Below, piece by piece: positions 34,168-43,655 of a DNA stretch of 64,000 nt. Where the stretch lies: contig JAFLBQ010000003.1 in NCBI GenBank assembly GCA_017303805.1, positions 296,821-360,820 of the forward strand, given 5' to 3'. Within the stretch, counting starts at the first letter, position 1; each line of letters starts with the position of its first letter. Position numbers and translations under genes: made by a program. Source of the DNA: Cytophagales bacterium. GTDB lineage: Bacteria > Bacteroidota > Bacteroidia > Cytophagales > Cyclobacteriaceae. Below the pieces are notes generated by a model. That model was not told the origin of the DNA, searched no databases, and was given only the letters and a program-made list of their open reading frames with translations.

Positions 34168-35364
34168 TCAATATTTTTCGGGCAAGTTTTTTACGCGTTC
34201 GAATGCCGGTTGAATAGCCGGAAGTCTGTTAACCGGGGCATCCAAATAAAAGTAGGCTGTAGCCGAAACATCATCGCTGCGATAAAAGTTTGTCCATCCG
34301 TGTGGAAAATCTTCATCTGTTAATTTAGGTGCCGGGCTGCGTTCAAAAAGTTTTACCAACTCTTTATCGGTGGCTACCGTAACCGGAATTAAAGATGCCC
34401 CGTTGGCAACGTAGCTGCGTACCTTGTCGGTCATTTCACCACCCATTAGTTGAATGGTAACTTTACATGCCGAAGAAAAATAAACCGGATCGGGAATGTG
34501 GTAGCGATAAAAAGCCCACTGCCGGTTTGCTTCGTCTGCCACTAAACAACCCTGGTATCGATGCACAAACTGTCCTTGCCCCCAGCCGGTACCAATGTAA
34601 TCTTCGGTGCCTGTTCCGTTGAGGGTAGGAAGATCTCTATCGCCATCGGTATAAATTTTTACTTCGCCTTCGCCCCACCAACTTTTTTCATACAGCGCAT
34701 CGGTAATAATGCCCACGTTGGTGCCAAGGTACCGGCCCTTGCCGGTTACCGTGGGGAGTATTACAAAATCTTTAGCGAGTTCGGGTTTCTCTACCCGATT
34801 CCACCACGCATGAAAGTACAACACATCTGCCTTGTGCGATTTTACCTGCTGAAAATTTATATCGTAGAAAAGATTTACCGTTGTATTACTTTCATTCACC
34901 AGTACAACGCGGGCGCCTTTGCGGTAGGGCATGGGAATGTAACTGGTAAAAGACCTTCCTTCCGGATCGGAGAACAAGGCATTCTCGAATGCTATTTTTC
35001 GCCCTAACGCTAACCCAAAAAAATCGCCCAATGGAACAGACACTGCCGGTGTGGTGGCCCCATCCCAAAACATTTCGATTTTAATAGCCCGCAGCACCTG
35101 CGGACTTCTATCACTAATCGTAAGCCACATGCGTTGAATAACTCCGGCACCGGTGGTACTCAATAAAGTTTTTGTTTCGCCCGGTGCAAACATTTCGTTC
35201 GGGTGGCCCTTCGCCCGGTTATTTTCAATGCCGCCCTTGCCTTTTGCGCCTGTTGGATTTTCAAAGCTGGCCCACCGGGTTTCGGCCGCTGGCATTTTGT
35301 ACAGCTCTTGTGCAACCAGTTGGTGAGCACCCAAAAGCAATAAGGCAGTAAATAGGCGGATCAT
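34168..35364 (-). CDS. Secreted GH172 (DUF2961) glycoside hydrolase
   Basis: 398 residues with a signal peptide (LFTALLLLGAHQLVAQ) and a DUF2961 domain, now glycoside hydrolase family 172, whose characterised members act on fructo- and arabinofuranosides, including difructose dianhydride. Family marks are the opening ETRWASFENPTGAKGKGG, WWGEGEVKIYTDGD and GTGTEDYIGTGWG with conserved acidic residues. Its substrate here is unknown. It lies in the murF unit, 5 bases after a small gene. Confidence 0.88.
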   Translation of the reverse strand: MIRLFTALLLLGAHQLVAQELYKMPAAETRWASFENPTGAKGKGGIENNRAKGHPNEMFAPGETKTLLSTTGAGVIQRMWLTISDRSPQVLRAIKIEMFWDGATTPAVSVPLGDFFGLALGRKIAFENALFSDPEGRSFTSYIPMPYRKGARVVLVNESNTTVNLFYDINFQQVKSHKADVLYFHAWWNRVEKPELAKDFVILPTVTGKGRYLGTNVGIITDALYEKSWWGEGEVKIYTDGDRDLPTLNGTGTEDYIGTGWGQGQFVHRYQGCLVADEANRQWAFYRYHIPDPVYFSSACKVTIQLMGGEMTDKVRSYVANGASLIPVTVATDKELVKLFERSPAPKLTDEDFPHGWTNFYRSDDVSATAYFYLDAPVNRLPAIQPAFERVKNLPEKY

Positions 35365-35369
35365 AAAAG

Positions 35370-35639
35370 TTACATAACAGGTAATGAAACAGATTGAGCG
35401 AGAATGGTTTCGTGCCGGCTGGACACAGAGAGTTGCTGCTTACTTTTACAATAAAACACCAGGCCTTTATAAGCAGTTAAATATGTAAAAGTTGTTCCCA
35501 AAAAAGTAACACTGGCTGTTACTACTGCTAACCCTTCATTTCGATTCAGCAGGTTTTGGAAATCTTCTGGCGCAAGGCGAACAAACACGCCATTCATTTT
35601 TAAAGCCTGTCGCGATGCATGTGCATTGTGTGGTATCAT
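35370..35639 (-). CDS. Small protein of unknown function
   Basis: 89 residues from ATG 35639, or 75 from an inner Met (MNGVFVRLAPEDFQNLL). The sequence alternates strand-like segments (AVVTASVTFLGTTFTYLTAYKGLVFYCKSK) without membrane helix or signal peptide. Tight spacing with murF (18 bases) and the GH172 gene (5 bases) supports it as a real gene. No family recognised. Confidence 0.6.
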   Translation of the reverse strand: MIPHNAHASRQALKMNGVFVRLAPEDFQNLLNRNEGLAVVTASVTFLGTTFTYLTAYKGLVFYCKSKQQLSVSSRHETILAQSVSLPVM

Positions 35640-35657
35640 ATCCAATAAATATCAGGG

Positions 35658-36941
35658 TTATAAATATTCAACTATCGTTTCCAAGCCAATTCCACGCGAT
35701 GCTTTTACCAAAATGGTGGCTTCCGAAATCGGATTCTGCTTTAATGCCGCAATCAATTCTTCCTTGCGTTCAAAGTAAAGCGCCTGTGGAAAACTATTCT
35801 TAGCTTCCTTCATTAATCCGCCACATAAATATACCCGATCAAAATTTTTACTTTTCAATAATTCCCCCGCGCGGCTATGCTCTTTTGCAGCTTCTTCCTC
35901 CAGTTCAAACATATCGCCTACAATCGCCACTTTCTTTTTAGCTTTCATAGCAGCCAGATTTTCAATAGCTGCTTCCATCGAGCTGGGGTTAGCGTTGTAC
36001 GCATCTAATATTATGGTGTTGGTTGCCTTGCTAATCACCTGCGAGCGCATATTGCCGGGTACGTAATCGGCAATTGCCAGATTTGCTGCTGCTGCGGGTA
36101 CTCCAAAAAACTTTCCAATGCACAAAGCCACCGCCACATTCTCGAAATTATAGGCACCCATCAACTGCGTTTGTACTATTGCCCCGGCTTCCGTTTTAAA
36201 GCGGATAAACGGATCGGCATCCACTAACTCAGCATGGTAATAATCGCCAGCAGCCGGATAGAAATAGGGATGCGCAAACCGCTTAGCCATGTTGGCCAGA
36301 ATCGTGTTTTGCGAATTGATAAAGACCGTGCCGTTAGTAGTTATCAAATGTTGATACAATTCCGACTTTCCACGAATAATATTTTCAAAACCACCAAAGG
36401 TGCCAATATGCGCTTTGCCGATGTTGGTAATAAATCCATGCGTGGGATTGGCGATGGAACACAACAATGCGATTTCTCCCAGGTGGTTGGCTCCCATTTC
36501 AACTACTGCCAACTCATACGAATTGTCGATTGCCAAAATGGTAAGGGGCACGCCAATGTGATTATTGAGATTGCCTTTGGTGGCATACGTTTTAAATTTT
36601 TTGCTTACTACAGCTTGCACTAATTCTTTGCTGGTGGTTTTACCATTCGAGCCCGTAAGGCCAATTACCGGTATCTTTAATTGGTTGCGATGGTGGCGCG
36701 CCAATGCCTGCAAGGTTGCCAACACCTCATCAACCACAATACAACGGGCATCGGTTGCGTACTGTGCCTCATCTATTACAGCGTAGGCTGCGCCTTTTTC
36801 CAATGCCTGCGCAGCAAACTCGTTGGCATTAAACTTATCTCCGCGCAACGCAAAAAAAATTGAACCGGGTATAATCTGCCGGGTATCGGTTGAAATTTTG
36901 CCGGCTTGTAAAAAGCGTTGGTAGAGCTCTTGAAGTTGCAT
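35658..36941 (-). CDS. murF: UDP-N-acetylmuramoyl-tripeptide:D-Ala-D-Ala ligase
   Basis: MurF adds D-Ala-D-Ala to the cytoplasmic peptidoglycan precursor. The 427-residue protein has the STDTRQIIPGSIFFAL N-domain, the ATP loop GLTGSNGKTTSKE, the NNHIGVPLTIL motif with ELAVVEMGANHLGEI, and the C-domain DAYNANPSSM. ATG 36941 is used rather than the longer frame to 36971, as it gives MQLQELYQRF. It is not in a dcw cluster; it heads a unit with an unknown gene, GH172 and DUF2461. Confidence 0.94.
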   Translation of the reverse strand: MQLQELYQRFLQAGKISTDTRQIIPGSIFFALRGDKFNANEFAAQALEKGAAYAVIDEAQYATDARCIVVDEVLATLQALARHHRNQLKIPVIGLTGSNGKTTSKELVQAVVSKKFKTYATKGNLNNHIGVPLTILAIDNSYELAVVEMGANHLGEIALLCSIANPTHGFITNIGKAHIGTFGGFENIIRGKSELYQHLITTNGTVFINSQNTILANMAKRFAHPYFYPAAGDYYHAELVDADPFIRFKTEAGAIVQTQLMGAYNFENVAVALCIGKFFGVPAAAANLAIADYVPGNMRSQVISKATNTIILDAYNANPSSMEAAIENLAAMKAKKKVAIVGDMFELEEEAAKEHSRAGELLKSKNFDRVYLCGGLMKEAKNSFPQALYFERKEELIAALKQNPISEATILVKASRGIGLETIVEYL

Positions 36942-37022
36942 ACGTTTTTGTGGAACTAAACTATCTTGCAAGCAAGATAACAGGTAGGCAGGCGCAAGCG
37001 TTATAGCAGAGAAAATATTTTT

Positions 37023-39188
37023 ATGAGAACAACCGGGCTGGTAGGTTTTTTGTTTTTGTCGGTTGCTGCCGTTGGTCAGTTCAATTACACTATCAAACAG
37101 GGAATTCCGGTTGAAGAAAATGGAAATGTTTTAACCATGCCCTGGGCGGGGGGAATCAATGCGGCCCAGTTTAACACCATAGATCTGAATGGTGACTCTA
37201 AAGACGATCTTGTTGTTTTTGATCGTACCTCCAATAAGCTATTCACCTTTATTAATATCAACAACCAGTATCAATACGCTCCGCACTACGAGTCGCTCTT
37301 CCCTCCCCTAACGCATTGGGTTTTGCTGCGCGATCTGAATTGCGATGGCAAAAAAGATTTGTTTACAAGCGACCCGTTCGGGATGGTGGCGTATGTGAAT
37401 ACAACCCGGCCGGGCCAACTGCTTTCGTGGCGCCCCTACGATCCGGGCCGTCCCATTCTTACCAAAGGTTTCACTTCCAATGTAAACTTACAGCTTAACG
37501 CCTCGGATATTCCGGTTATCGATGATATTGATGGCGATGGCGACCTGGACATTTTAAATGTTCGCTTTGTAGGAATCGGCACCATTGAGTACCATAAAAA
37601 CCTGAGTATGGAACGCACCGGCACGTGCGATTCGCTGCAATTAGAACGCATAACTCAAACCTTTGGCAACCTGGAAGAATGCCAATGCAACTTTGCCTTT
37701 GGCGGTGAGCCTTGCCCCACTTCGGGAGGGCGCACCCAACATGCCGGTGGCAAAGCCATGCTTACACTCGATACGGATAACGATGGTGACAAAGATCTGC
37801 TGTTCAGTGAAGAAACCTGCACGGCTCTTTCCTTTTTGGAAAACAAAGGCACACCTGAAACCGCCAACATGGATAGCTTTACAACTTTTCCGGCCAGCAA
37901 TCCCATCAACTTCATGATTTTTCCGGCTGCCTTTTACGAAGATGTGGACTTCGATGGTAAACCGGATTTGATAGCCTCGCCCAATGTGTATGCCCGCACG
38001 TTTACCAGCGCAATCAACTTTAAGGAGTCGGCCTGGTTTTATAAAAACACTGGCACCACCGCGTTGCCTCAATTTACTTTGCAACAGAAAAATTTTTTAC
38101 AAGCCAACATGATTGATGTGGGCGACTATGCGGTGCCCGCCTTTTTTGATGCCGATGGCGATGGCGACCTCGATCTGTTTATCAGCAACTATGCCGATGT
38201 GGCCTTTGCCAGCCGCATTCGCTTTTATGAAAATACCGGCACACCTTCCGAGCCTGCTTTTAGCTTACGCTCGGAAGACTTTGGCGGATTTTCTTCATCT
38301 CCGCTTTTCAATCTTAAAATTCAGTTTGCCGACCTGAATGCCGATGGCCGCCCCGACCTGGTGTTTACCGGCACAAATATGTTCAATGGCCAAACCACCC
38401 TTGCTTTTTTACCCAACAAAGCAACCACCGGCATTAACATAAGCGGGCAAACAGTACAAGCTGTAAGTGTATCCATAGGCCAGCAAGAAAACATTTTGAT
38501 TTATGATCTCGACCAGGATGGCAAACCCGACATGTTTATTGGTAAAGCCAACGGGGCTGTACAATACTGGCGCAACACCGGCAGCACACAGCCCGCATTC
38601 ACGTTAACAAACGCAAGCTACCTCGGCTTTGGCGCCACTACCGACAGGCAAAATCCTACCCTTGCAATTGGCGATTTGAATGCCGATGGCCGCGCAGATC
38701 TTATAGTGGGCAACCAACGGGGCGAACTTAGTATTTACAGCGACATCCGCGCACAGAATCCGGTGGTGGGTCTCACGCAAATTATCTATAATCCGCTTAC
38801 CGAAACCTCCGAATCGCGTAACCTGGGTGCCCGTGTGTGGCCGGCAATTACTAACCTTACCAATAGCGACATGCCTGCCATTGTGTGTGGCACTTTAACA
38901 GGTGGATTACTCTATTTAAAGAATACCGAAAGCACAGGCTTACCACCTGTTCCGGTTATCAATCTTTATCCTAACCCGGTGGGCCGCAACGCCACCCTTA
39001 CTCTGGAAACCGACCAAGATATGACGGTGGAATTTTTCTCTATGATTGGTCAGCGAATCTCGGTTCCACATTTTGTTCCCGCCAATCAGCCTTTTCAAGT
39101 TGCAGTTTCGGGTATGGCTGCCGGTATTTATCTTGCGCGCTTTTCCTGGCAAGGGAAAACCGTTGCCAGGCGTTTTGTTATTAACTGA
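37023..39188 (+). CDS. VCBS/FG-GAP repeat protein secreted by the type IX system
   Basis: 721 residues with a signal peptide (LVGFLFLSVAAVGQ), about nine calcium-binding FG-GAP/VCBS units, each with a D-x-(D/N)-x-D-G motif (DLNGDSKDDL, DIDGDGDLDI, DTDNDGDKDL, DADGDGDLDL, DLNADGRPDL, DLNADGRADL and others), forming a beta-propeller, and a C-terminal type A sorting domain from NLYPNPVGRN to KTVARRFVIN. Such proteins pass the outer membrane through the T9SS and are released or anchored at the surface, often as adhesins. Starts at ATG 37023. Confidence 0.92.
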   Translation: MRTTGLVGFLFLSVAAVGQFNYTIKQGIPVEENGNVLTMPWAGGINAAQFNTIDLNGDSKDDLVVFDRTSNKLFTFININNQYQYAPHYESLFPPLTHWVLLRDLNCDGKKDLFTSDPFGMVAYVNTTRPGQLLSWRPYDPGRPILTKGFTSNVNLQLNASDIPVIDDIDGDGDLDILNVRFVGIGTIEYHKNLSMERTGTCDSLQLERITQTFGNLEECQCNFAFGGEPCPTSGGRTQHAGGKAMLTLDTDNDGDKDLLFSEETCTALSFLENKGTPETANMDSFTTFPASNPINFMIFPAAFYEDVDFDGKPDLIASPNVYARTFTSAINFKESAWFYKNTGTTALPQFTLQQKNFLQANMIDVGDYAVPAFFDADGDGDLDLFISNYADVAFASRIRFYENTGTPSEPAFSLRSEDFGGFSSSPLFNLKIQFADLNADGRPDLVFTGTNMFNGQTTLAFLPNKATTGINISGQTVQAVSVSIGQQENILIYDLDQDGKPDMFIGKANGAVQYWRNTGSTQPAFTLTNASYLGFGATTDRQNPTLAIGDLNADGRADLIVGNQRGELSIYSDIRAQNPVVGLTQIIYNPLTETSESRNLGARVWPAITNLTNSDMPAIVCGTLTGGLLYLKNTESTGLPPVPVINLYPNPVGRNATLTLETDQDMTVEFFSMIGQRISVPHFVPANQPFQVAVSGMAAGIYLARFSWQGKTVARRFVIN

Positions 39189-39201
39189 TTGTAGTGCTTG
39201 C

Positions 39202-39855
39202 ATGAATTCATTTGCCGTTGTGTTTGATATGGACGGGGTAATTATAGATAGCAACCCGTATCATAAAATTTCGTTGCGCCAATTTTGCGAAAAGTATGGC
39301 TACCATTTTTCAGACGAAGAATTGATAAAACGAATTTATGGCCGCACCAACAACGAGTGGATTACCAACCTGTTTGGTGCCATGCCTAAAGAAAAGTTGT
39401 TGCAGTTAGGCGAAGAAAAGGAAGCCTTGTTTCGCGCGTTGTACAAAGATGCGATAAAACCAGTAGCGGGCTTGCCCGATTTTTTGGAGAAGCTATCGCA
39501 CCAGCAGGTGCCATGTGCTATTGGCACTTCGGCCCCGCGTAGCAATGTAGATTTTGTGTTGGATCGCACCCTGCTGCGAAAATATTTTTCAGCAATACTT
39601 GATCAGGCTCACGTAACGGAGGGCAAACCCAATCCTGAAATTTATTTGAAAACCGCGCAGGCCTTAAACTTGCCTGCATCTCAAACTATTGTAATTGAAG
39701 ACTCGCTCTCGGGCATTGAAGCTGCCCAAAGGGCCGGAGCGCGCGTGGTTGGCATAACCACAACACATACCCCTGCCGAACTAAAACATTGCGATCTGGT
39801 AATTGCGGATTTTACCCAGTTGGAAGTAGCCGACCTGGCCGTTTTACTGGCCTGA
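39202..39855 (+). CDS. HAD-superfamily phosphatase, beta-phosphoglucomutase-like
   Basis: 217 residues with the HAD motifs FDMDGVIIDS (nucleophile and acid Asp), GTSAPRSN (motif II), the lysine of TEGKPNPEIY and VIEDSLSGIEAA (motif III). The alpha-helical cap after motif I places it with beta-phosphoglucomutase and related sugar phosphatases. Substrate unknown. ATG 39202 is chosen; the frame opens earlier over the preceding gene. It is convergent with the response regulator. Confidence 0.9.
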   Translation: MNSFAVVFDMDGVIIDSNPYHKISLRQFCEKYGYHFSDEELIKRIYGRTNNEWITNLFGAMPKEKLLQLGEEKEALFRALYKDAIKPVAGLPDFLEKLSHQQVPCAIGTSAPRSNVDFVLDRTLLRKYFSAILDQAHVTEGKPNPEIYLKTAQALNLPASQTIVIEDSLSGIEAAQRAGARVVGITTTHTPAELKHCDLVIADFTQLEVADLAVLLA

Positions 39856-39858
39856 ATT

Positions 39859-40494
39859 TTATTGCACCAGGTTATTGGCAAACGCATACTTGATGAGCCC
39901 CACCAACGTACCCGTATTGGTTTTACGGAAGATATTTTTTCGGTGAGTTTCTACCGTGCGTTCACTAATAAAAAGTTTGTCTGCTATCTGTTTATTGGAA
40001 AATTCTTTCGCGATTAAATTAAGTACTTCCCGCTCGCGCGTAGTGAGTAGTTCTTCCGGGTGGTTGCCCACATCCGAAAGCAACATGCGGGTTATTTCCG
40101 CACTTACATAAGGCATACCCCGCATAATCTGGTGCAAAGCATTTTTTAGTTCCACCTGTTCAATACTTTTTAATAAGTAGCCATCTACTCCTTCTTTTAA
40201 AATTTGTCGCACAAGGGCAGCTTCATCGTGCATGCTTAAGATAACCCTTTTGGTGCCCGGTTGCTTTGCTTTTACCCAGCCGCATAAATCCAGGCCAGTG
40301 GAATCGGGCAACCGGTAATCGGTTAGTACTATATCGGCACGCTTTGTTTGCAGAATTTGAATGGCCTCTTCAGCGCTTGCAGCCACAGCTACAATTTCAA
40401 AATTGGCATCTTGTTCAAACATAGATCGCAGGCCATCCAGTACAATCCGATGATCGTCCACCAATAAAAGTCGAATGGGTCGGGTAAGGTGCAT
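39859..40494 (-). CDS. NarL/LuxR-type response regulator
   Basis: 211 residues: a receiver domain with DDHR acidic pair, phosphoacceptor D in VLTDYRLPD, and K in YLLKSI, followed by a LuxR-type helix-turn-helix (LTTREREVLNLIAKEFSNKQI and SERTVETHRKNIFRK). The likely partner is the HisKA_3 kinase at 41190-43004, on the same strand two genes upstream. Confidence 0.93.
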   Translation of the reverse strand: MHLTRPIRLLLVDDHRIVLDGLRSMFEQDANFEIVAVAASAEEAIQILQTKRADIVLTDYRLPDSTGLDLCGWVKAKQPGTKRVILSMHDEAALVRQILKEGVDGYLLKSIEQVELKNALHQIMRGMPYVSAEITRMLLSDVGNHPEELLTTREREVLNLIAKEFSNKQIADKLFISERTVETHRKNIFRKTNTGTLVGLIKYAFANNLVQ

Positions 40495-40512
40495 GCATTT
40501 GAAATTTCTGGT

Positions 40513-41112
40513 TTAAAGATACGACCTTCTGCTTTTTGCTAAAGCTGTTGATGCACTTAATGGATCGGCAGGCAAAAATTGCAGTGGAATCTGATCGGGT
40601 TTATAAATGTTTGGGAAGCGGCCCCAATTAAAGAGCACCAACAAACCGAGCGCACCCATCGACACCAAAATTGCCAGCCCAATAAAGTTGAGCGGGCTTA
40701 GTCGCAAATACTCCAACACCAGGGCTACCCCAAACGAAAGTAAAACCAATACACACCCCCACGTAACCAACGCATTTAGTTTACTGCCACACTCATATTC
40801 AGCAGTGCTCTTCTCTTTTAGATGGTAGTGCAAGATTCGCACAAAGGTGGTGTATTGTCTTGATCGATCTTCGTACGCCCGGCCCGACAAATAATACTGA
40901 TTGCTGACGGTAACAGGCAACTGTCCATCGGGTTGAATGGTAATTAAAAACTTGTTGCGGGTACGACTCAGGCGCACAGAGGTTACGTTGGCGTAGGGAA
41001 TAGAGCGCTCGGCTTCGTTGGTTTGAATCATCAGGTTATAATCTGATAATAAAACGGTACACGGCTTTTCGTTTGCACTATTCTTAAAGGTATATGCGGC
41101 AGAAGCTTTCAC
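40513..41112 (-). CDS. Two-helix membrane protein between kinase and regulator
   Basis: 199 residues. The N-terminal half is beta-rich and soluble (CTVLLSDYNLMIQ, VTSVRLSRTRNKFLITIQ), resembling a PH-like fold, followed by two membrane helices (about 115-134 and 140-160) and a cytoplasmic tail. Not a known family to me. Its place between a NarL-type kinase and its regulator suggests an accessory part of the same system; this is inference from position. Confidence 0.6.
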   Translation of the reverse strand: MKASAAYTFKNSANEKPCTVLLSDYNLMIQTNEAERSIPYANVTSVRLSRTRNKFLITIQPDGQLPVTVSNQYYLSGRAYEDRSRQYTTFVRILHYHLKEKSTAEYECGSKLNALVTWGCVLVLLSFGVALVLEYLRLSPLNFIGLAILVSMGALGLLVLFNWGRFPNIYKPDQIPLQFLPADPLSASTALAKSRRSYL

Positions 41113-41145
41113 TTTGGCAAAGTACCAGCGTTATAGAATGGTTTA

Positions 41146-41189
41146 AATACCCGCCAACGGGTATTGGTACTCCGTGGCAGTACGGAGTA
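41146..41189. repeat. Two adjacent hairpins between the kinase and membrane-protein genes
   Basis: Stem AATACCCG / CGGGTATT (41146-41153, 41158-41165, loop CCAA) followed by TACTCCGT / ACGGAGTA (41168-41175, 41182-41189, loop GGCAGT), directly after the kinase stop codon on the minus strand. No T tract follows. May stabilise the mRNA or form a dispersed element. Confidence 0.6.
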
Positions 41190-43004
41190 TTACGCTGCCT
41201 GCGCCAGGGCCAGGGGCACAGTAGCCACCAGGGTTGTGCCTCTGCGGCCGGGTTGGGTGTCTATTTCAATGGTGCCTTTAATCATATGCAGGCGCGAGTT
41301 AATATTTTTCCAACCATTGCCGGTGCCGGCTGTAAGGTTGTTGATCTCAAAACCATTTCCATTGTCTTCAATGGTCAGCACGAGTTCGTCCGGGTGTTGC
41401 ACCAGTTGAATGGCCACCTGGCTTGCCTGCCCATATTTTAAGATGTTATTAACCCACTCCTGGCAAATGCGGTACAAGGCAATCCGCAGGTCATCGGCCA
41501 TCTTTAGTTCCAGATCAAAAGTTTGCACCGAAACCGCTACGGTTTCGCTCCGGTTAATACGGGCTGCAAATTCCTTTAAGGCCTCCTCCAAACCGCTTTT
41601 AACCAATACCTGAGGCATCAGGTTAAAAGCGATGTTGCGTATCTCAAGATTCATTTCGTTTAACACCTGCAATGCATGCGCTACGGTGGGTCTTTCAATT
41701 TTCTCTTTTGATAGCGTGAGCCGCAAAGCCGAGATCATCTGGCCAAAACCATCGTGCAAGTCGGCTGCAAAGCGTTTGCGTTCTTCTTCTTGCGATGCAA
41801 TCACGGCCTTCAATTGGCCTTCGCGCAAAGCAGCCCGCGTAGCCTGCAATTCGGCTTGTTGTTTTAGCTGCAACCGGTTTTTCCATAAATAGCCCAACGC
41901 TACTATTAAACCCAACATAAAGAGCAGCGCCACAATAGCCCACATTCGCTGCGCCAACTGCGAGTCTTTCAATTCATTTTCCTGCTGCAACACCAGAATT
42001 TGATTTTCCTTTTTAACGGTCTCGTATTTTGCCTGCATCTCTTGTATTACCTTGGCCTTATCCAGATTAAAGAGGCTATCGCTTAACGCGTGGTGTTTTA
42101 TCTGATACTCATAGGCCGATTTGTAATCATGCTGCTGTAGGTGTGCTTCCGCCAACGCGCCCAGGGTAAACCGAACCAGATCAGTGTAGCCAATATCCTG
42201 GCCTTGTTGCAGGCCCAGTTGCAACGAAGCAATAGCTTCCTTGATTTTTTTACTATGCAAAAAAACTTCGCCTTTTGTTACCGCATTAACAGCAACACCC
42301 TGCTTATCACCTATTTTTTGGCGGATAAGCGTTGACTCGTCTATATATTTTAGCGCAAGGGGTAGGTCGCCCTGGTGCAATGCAATCTCAGATAGATCGA
42401 GGAGCACATAGCCCAGACCCACGCTATCGGCAGTTTGTTTTCTAATCTGGTACACCTCCAGGTAGTATGGTCGCGCCTCCTCAATTTTTCCTCTTCGCGA
42501 AAGAAAAGCTCCGCGGTGAGCCAGCGAGGTACCTAACCTTGTAAGGTCATTTGCTTCGCGTGCTGCGCTTTCTGCTATATCGAGGCAAGCCAGTGCTCTT
42601 TCCAACTCGTTTTGCTTGTGATAGAAAACCGCCATCTCGTTATTTACTGCGGCAATTCCACTTTTATTATTCAACATTTCGAACAACGAAAGCGACCGAA
42701 AGTATTTTTCCGGCACATGCTCGTAATCGCCAGAAAGGTATGTTACCAGGCCCCAATTCATTTGCGCATACGCCTCGTCTTGCTGCCAGCCCATTTCGGC
42801 CGCTTTACCCGCGGCCCAGGCAGCTAGGGTTTTGGCGTTATTAAAATCGGCACTGTAGAGCGCGTAGAAGTTCTGGTTAATAAACTGCAACCGTTGTTGC
42901 TCGGTCATCCCACGGGTTCGGGCTACCGTGCTGGCAGAATCAAACTGGCGGGCTGCTGCCGAAACAGAAAAAAGAATTAGTAAACCTATCCAGTGGGCTT
43001 TCAT
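41190..43004 (-). CDS. TPR-sensor histidine kinase, NarL partner type
   Basis: 604 residues: signal peptide (LLILFSVSAAARQ), about six TPR units in the periplasm, a coiled coil, one membrane helix (about 350-370, WAIVALLFMLGLIVALGYLW), a HisKA_3 dimerisation domain with the phosphoacceptor in RKRFAADLHDGFGQM, and a HATPase domain (RICQEWVNNILKY, EDNGNGFE). This is the typical Bacteroidota sensor paired with LuxR-type regulators, here the one at 39859. Upstream, a 205-base divergent region separates it from rpmB. Confidence 0.92.
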   Translation of the reverse strand: MKAHWIGLLILFSVSAAARQFDSASTVARTRGMTEQQRLQFINQNFYALYSADFNNAKTLAAWAAGKAAEMGWQQDEAYAQMNWGLVTYLSGDYEHVPEKYFRSLSLFEMLNNKSGIAAVNNEMAVFYHKQNELERALACLDIAESAAREANDLTRLGTSLAHRGAFLSRRGKIEEARPYYLEVYQIRKQTADSVGLGYVLLDLSEIALHQGDLPLALKYIDESTLIRQKIGDKQGVAVNAVTKGEVFLHSKKIKEAIASLQLGLQQGQDIGYTDLVRFTLGALAEAHLQQHDYKSAYEYQIKHHALSDSLFNLDKAKVIQEMQAKYETVKKENQILVLQQENELKDSQLAQRMWAIVALLFMLGLIVALGYLWKNRLQLKQQAELQATRAALREGQLKAVIASQEEERKRFAADLHDGFGQMISALRLTLSKEKIERPTVAHALQVLNEMNLEIRNIAFNLMPQVLVKSGLEEALKEFAARINRSETVAVSVQTFDLELKMADDLRIALYRICQEWVNNILKYGQASQVAIQLVQHPDELVLTIEDNGNGFEINNLTAGTGNGWKNINSRLHMIKGTIEIDTQPGRRGTTLVATVPLALAQAA

Positions 43005-43138
43005 GGTTTAAGGGTTAGTGGGTGCTGGCAAAACCTTAAATATAGAGTTCGTTAAATCGAATGACAAAATACATAAGGTATTGAAAATCATTGCTTTAAT
43101 CCTTAACTGGCCAATCCAGTCATTAATTTAAAATCTGC

Positions 43139-43171
43139 TTTGGATAATTGGGGTTCATTTGCCGATATTTG
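43139..43171 (+). promoter_or_regulatory. Promoter of the rpmB-rpmG-DUF4295 operon
   Basis: TTTG at 43139-43142, a 21-base spacer and GATATTTG at 43164-43171 (one mismatch to TAnnTTTG), 38 bases before the rpmB ATG. Confidence 0.5.
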
Positions 43172-43209
43172 CAGTCCTTTTTAAGAAGGGGTAAAAACAT
43201 TAAAGACTT

Positions 43210-43449
43210 ATGGCACGAGTTTGTCAAATAACCGGTAAGAGACCGCAGGTTGGAAATAACGTATCGCATGCGAACAACAAGACCAAGCGCAGGTTTTATC
43301 CTAACCTTCAGACCAAACGTTTCTTTATTCCGGAAGAAAACAAGTGGATTACCTTGAAGCTCTCTACCAAGGCGCTTAAAACCATTAACCTGAAGGGAAT
43401 TACCGCGGTGTTAAAAGAAGCGAAGGCGAAAGGAACCCTTTCCATTTAA
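43210..43449 (+). CDS. rpmB: 50S ribosomal protein L28
   Basis: 79 residues of bL28: [20 protein letters not shown] at the start, the basic [13 protein letters not shown] segment and SLKAL-type end. First gene of the rpmB-rpmG-DUF4295 group. Confidence 0.95.
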   Translation: MARVCQITGKRPQVGNNVSHANNKTKRRFYPNLQTKRFFIPEENKWITLKLSTKALKTINLKGITAVLKEAKAKGTLSI

Positions 43450-43470
43450 AACGAATAACCAGTTTGCAGT

Positions 43471-43653
43471 ATGGCAAAGAAAGGCAACAGAATACAAGTA
43501 ATTTTAGAGTGCACGGAGCACAAAACTTCGGGCCAGGCTGGCATGAGCCGCTACATTACTACCAAAAACCGTAAAAACACCACCGAACGGATTGAATTAA
43601 AAAAATACAATCCGGTGTTGAAAAAATATACCGTTCACAAAGAAATTAAATAA
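43471..43653 (+). CDS. rpmG: 50S ribosomal protein L33
   Basis: 60 residues of bL33: [39 protein letters not shown] and a basic end. It lacks the paired CxxC zinc motifs, the usual zinc-free form in Bacteroidota. Confidence 0.94.
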   Translation: MAKKGNRIQVILECTEHKTSGQAGMSRYITTKNRKNTTERIELKKYNPVLKKYTVHKEIK

Positions 43654-43655
43654 TC

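Noticed and set aside
37023-39188. T9SS protein considered as an integrin-like or enzyme gene
   Set aside because: Only calcium-binding FG-GAP units and a sorting domain are visible; no catalytic domain.
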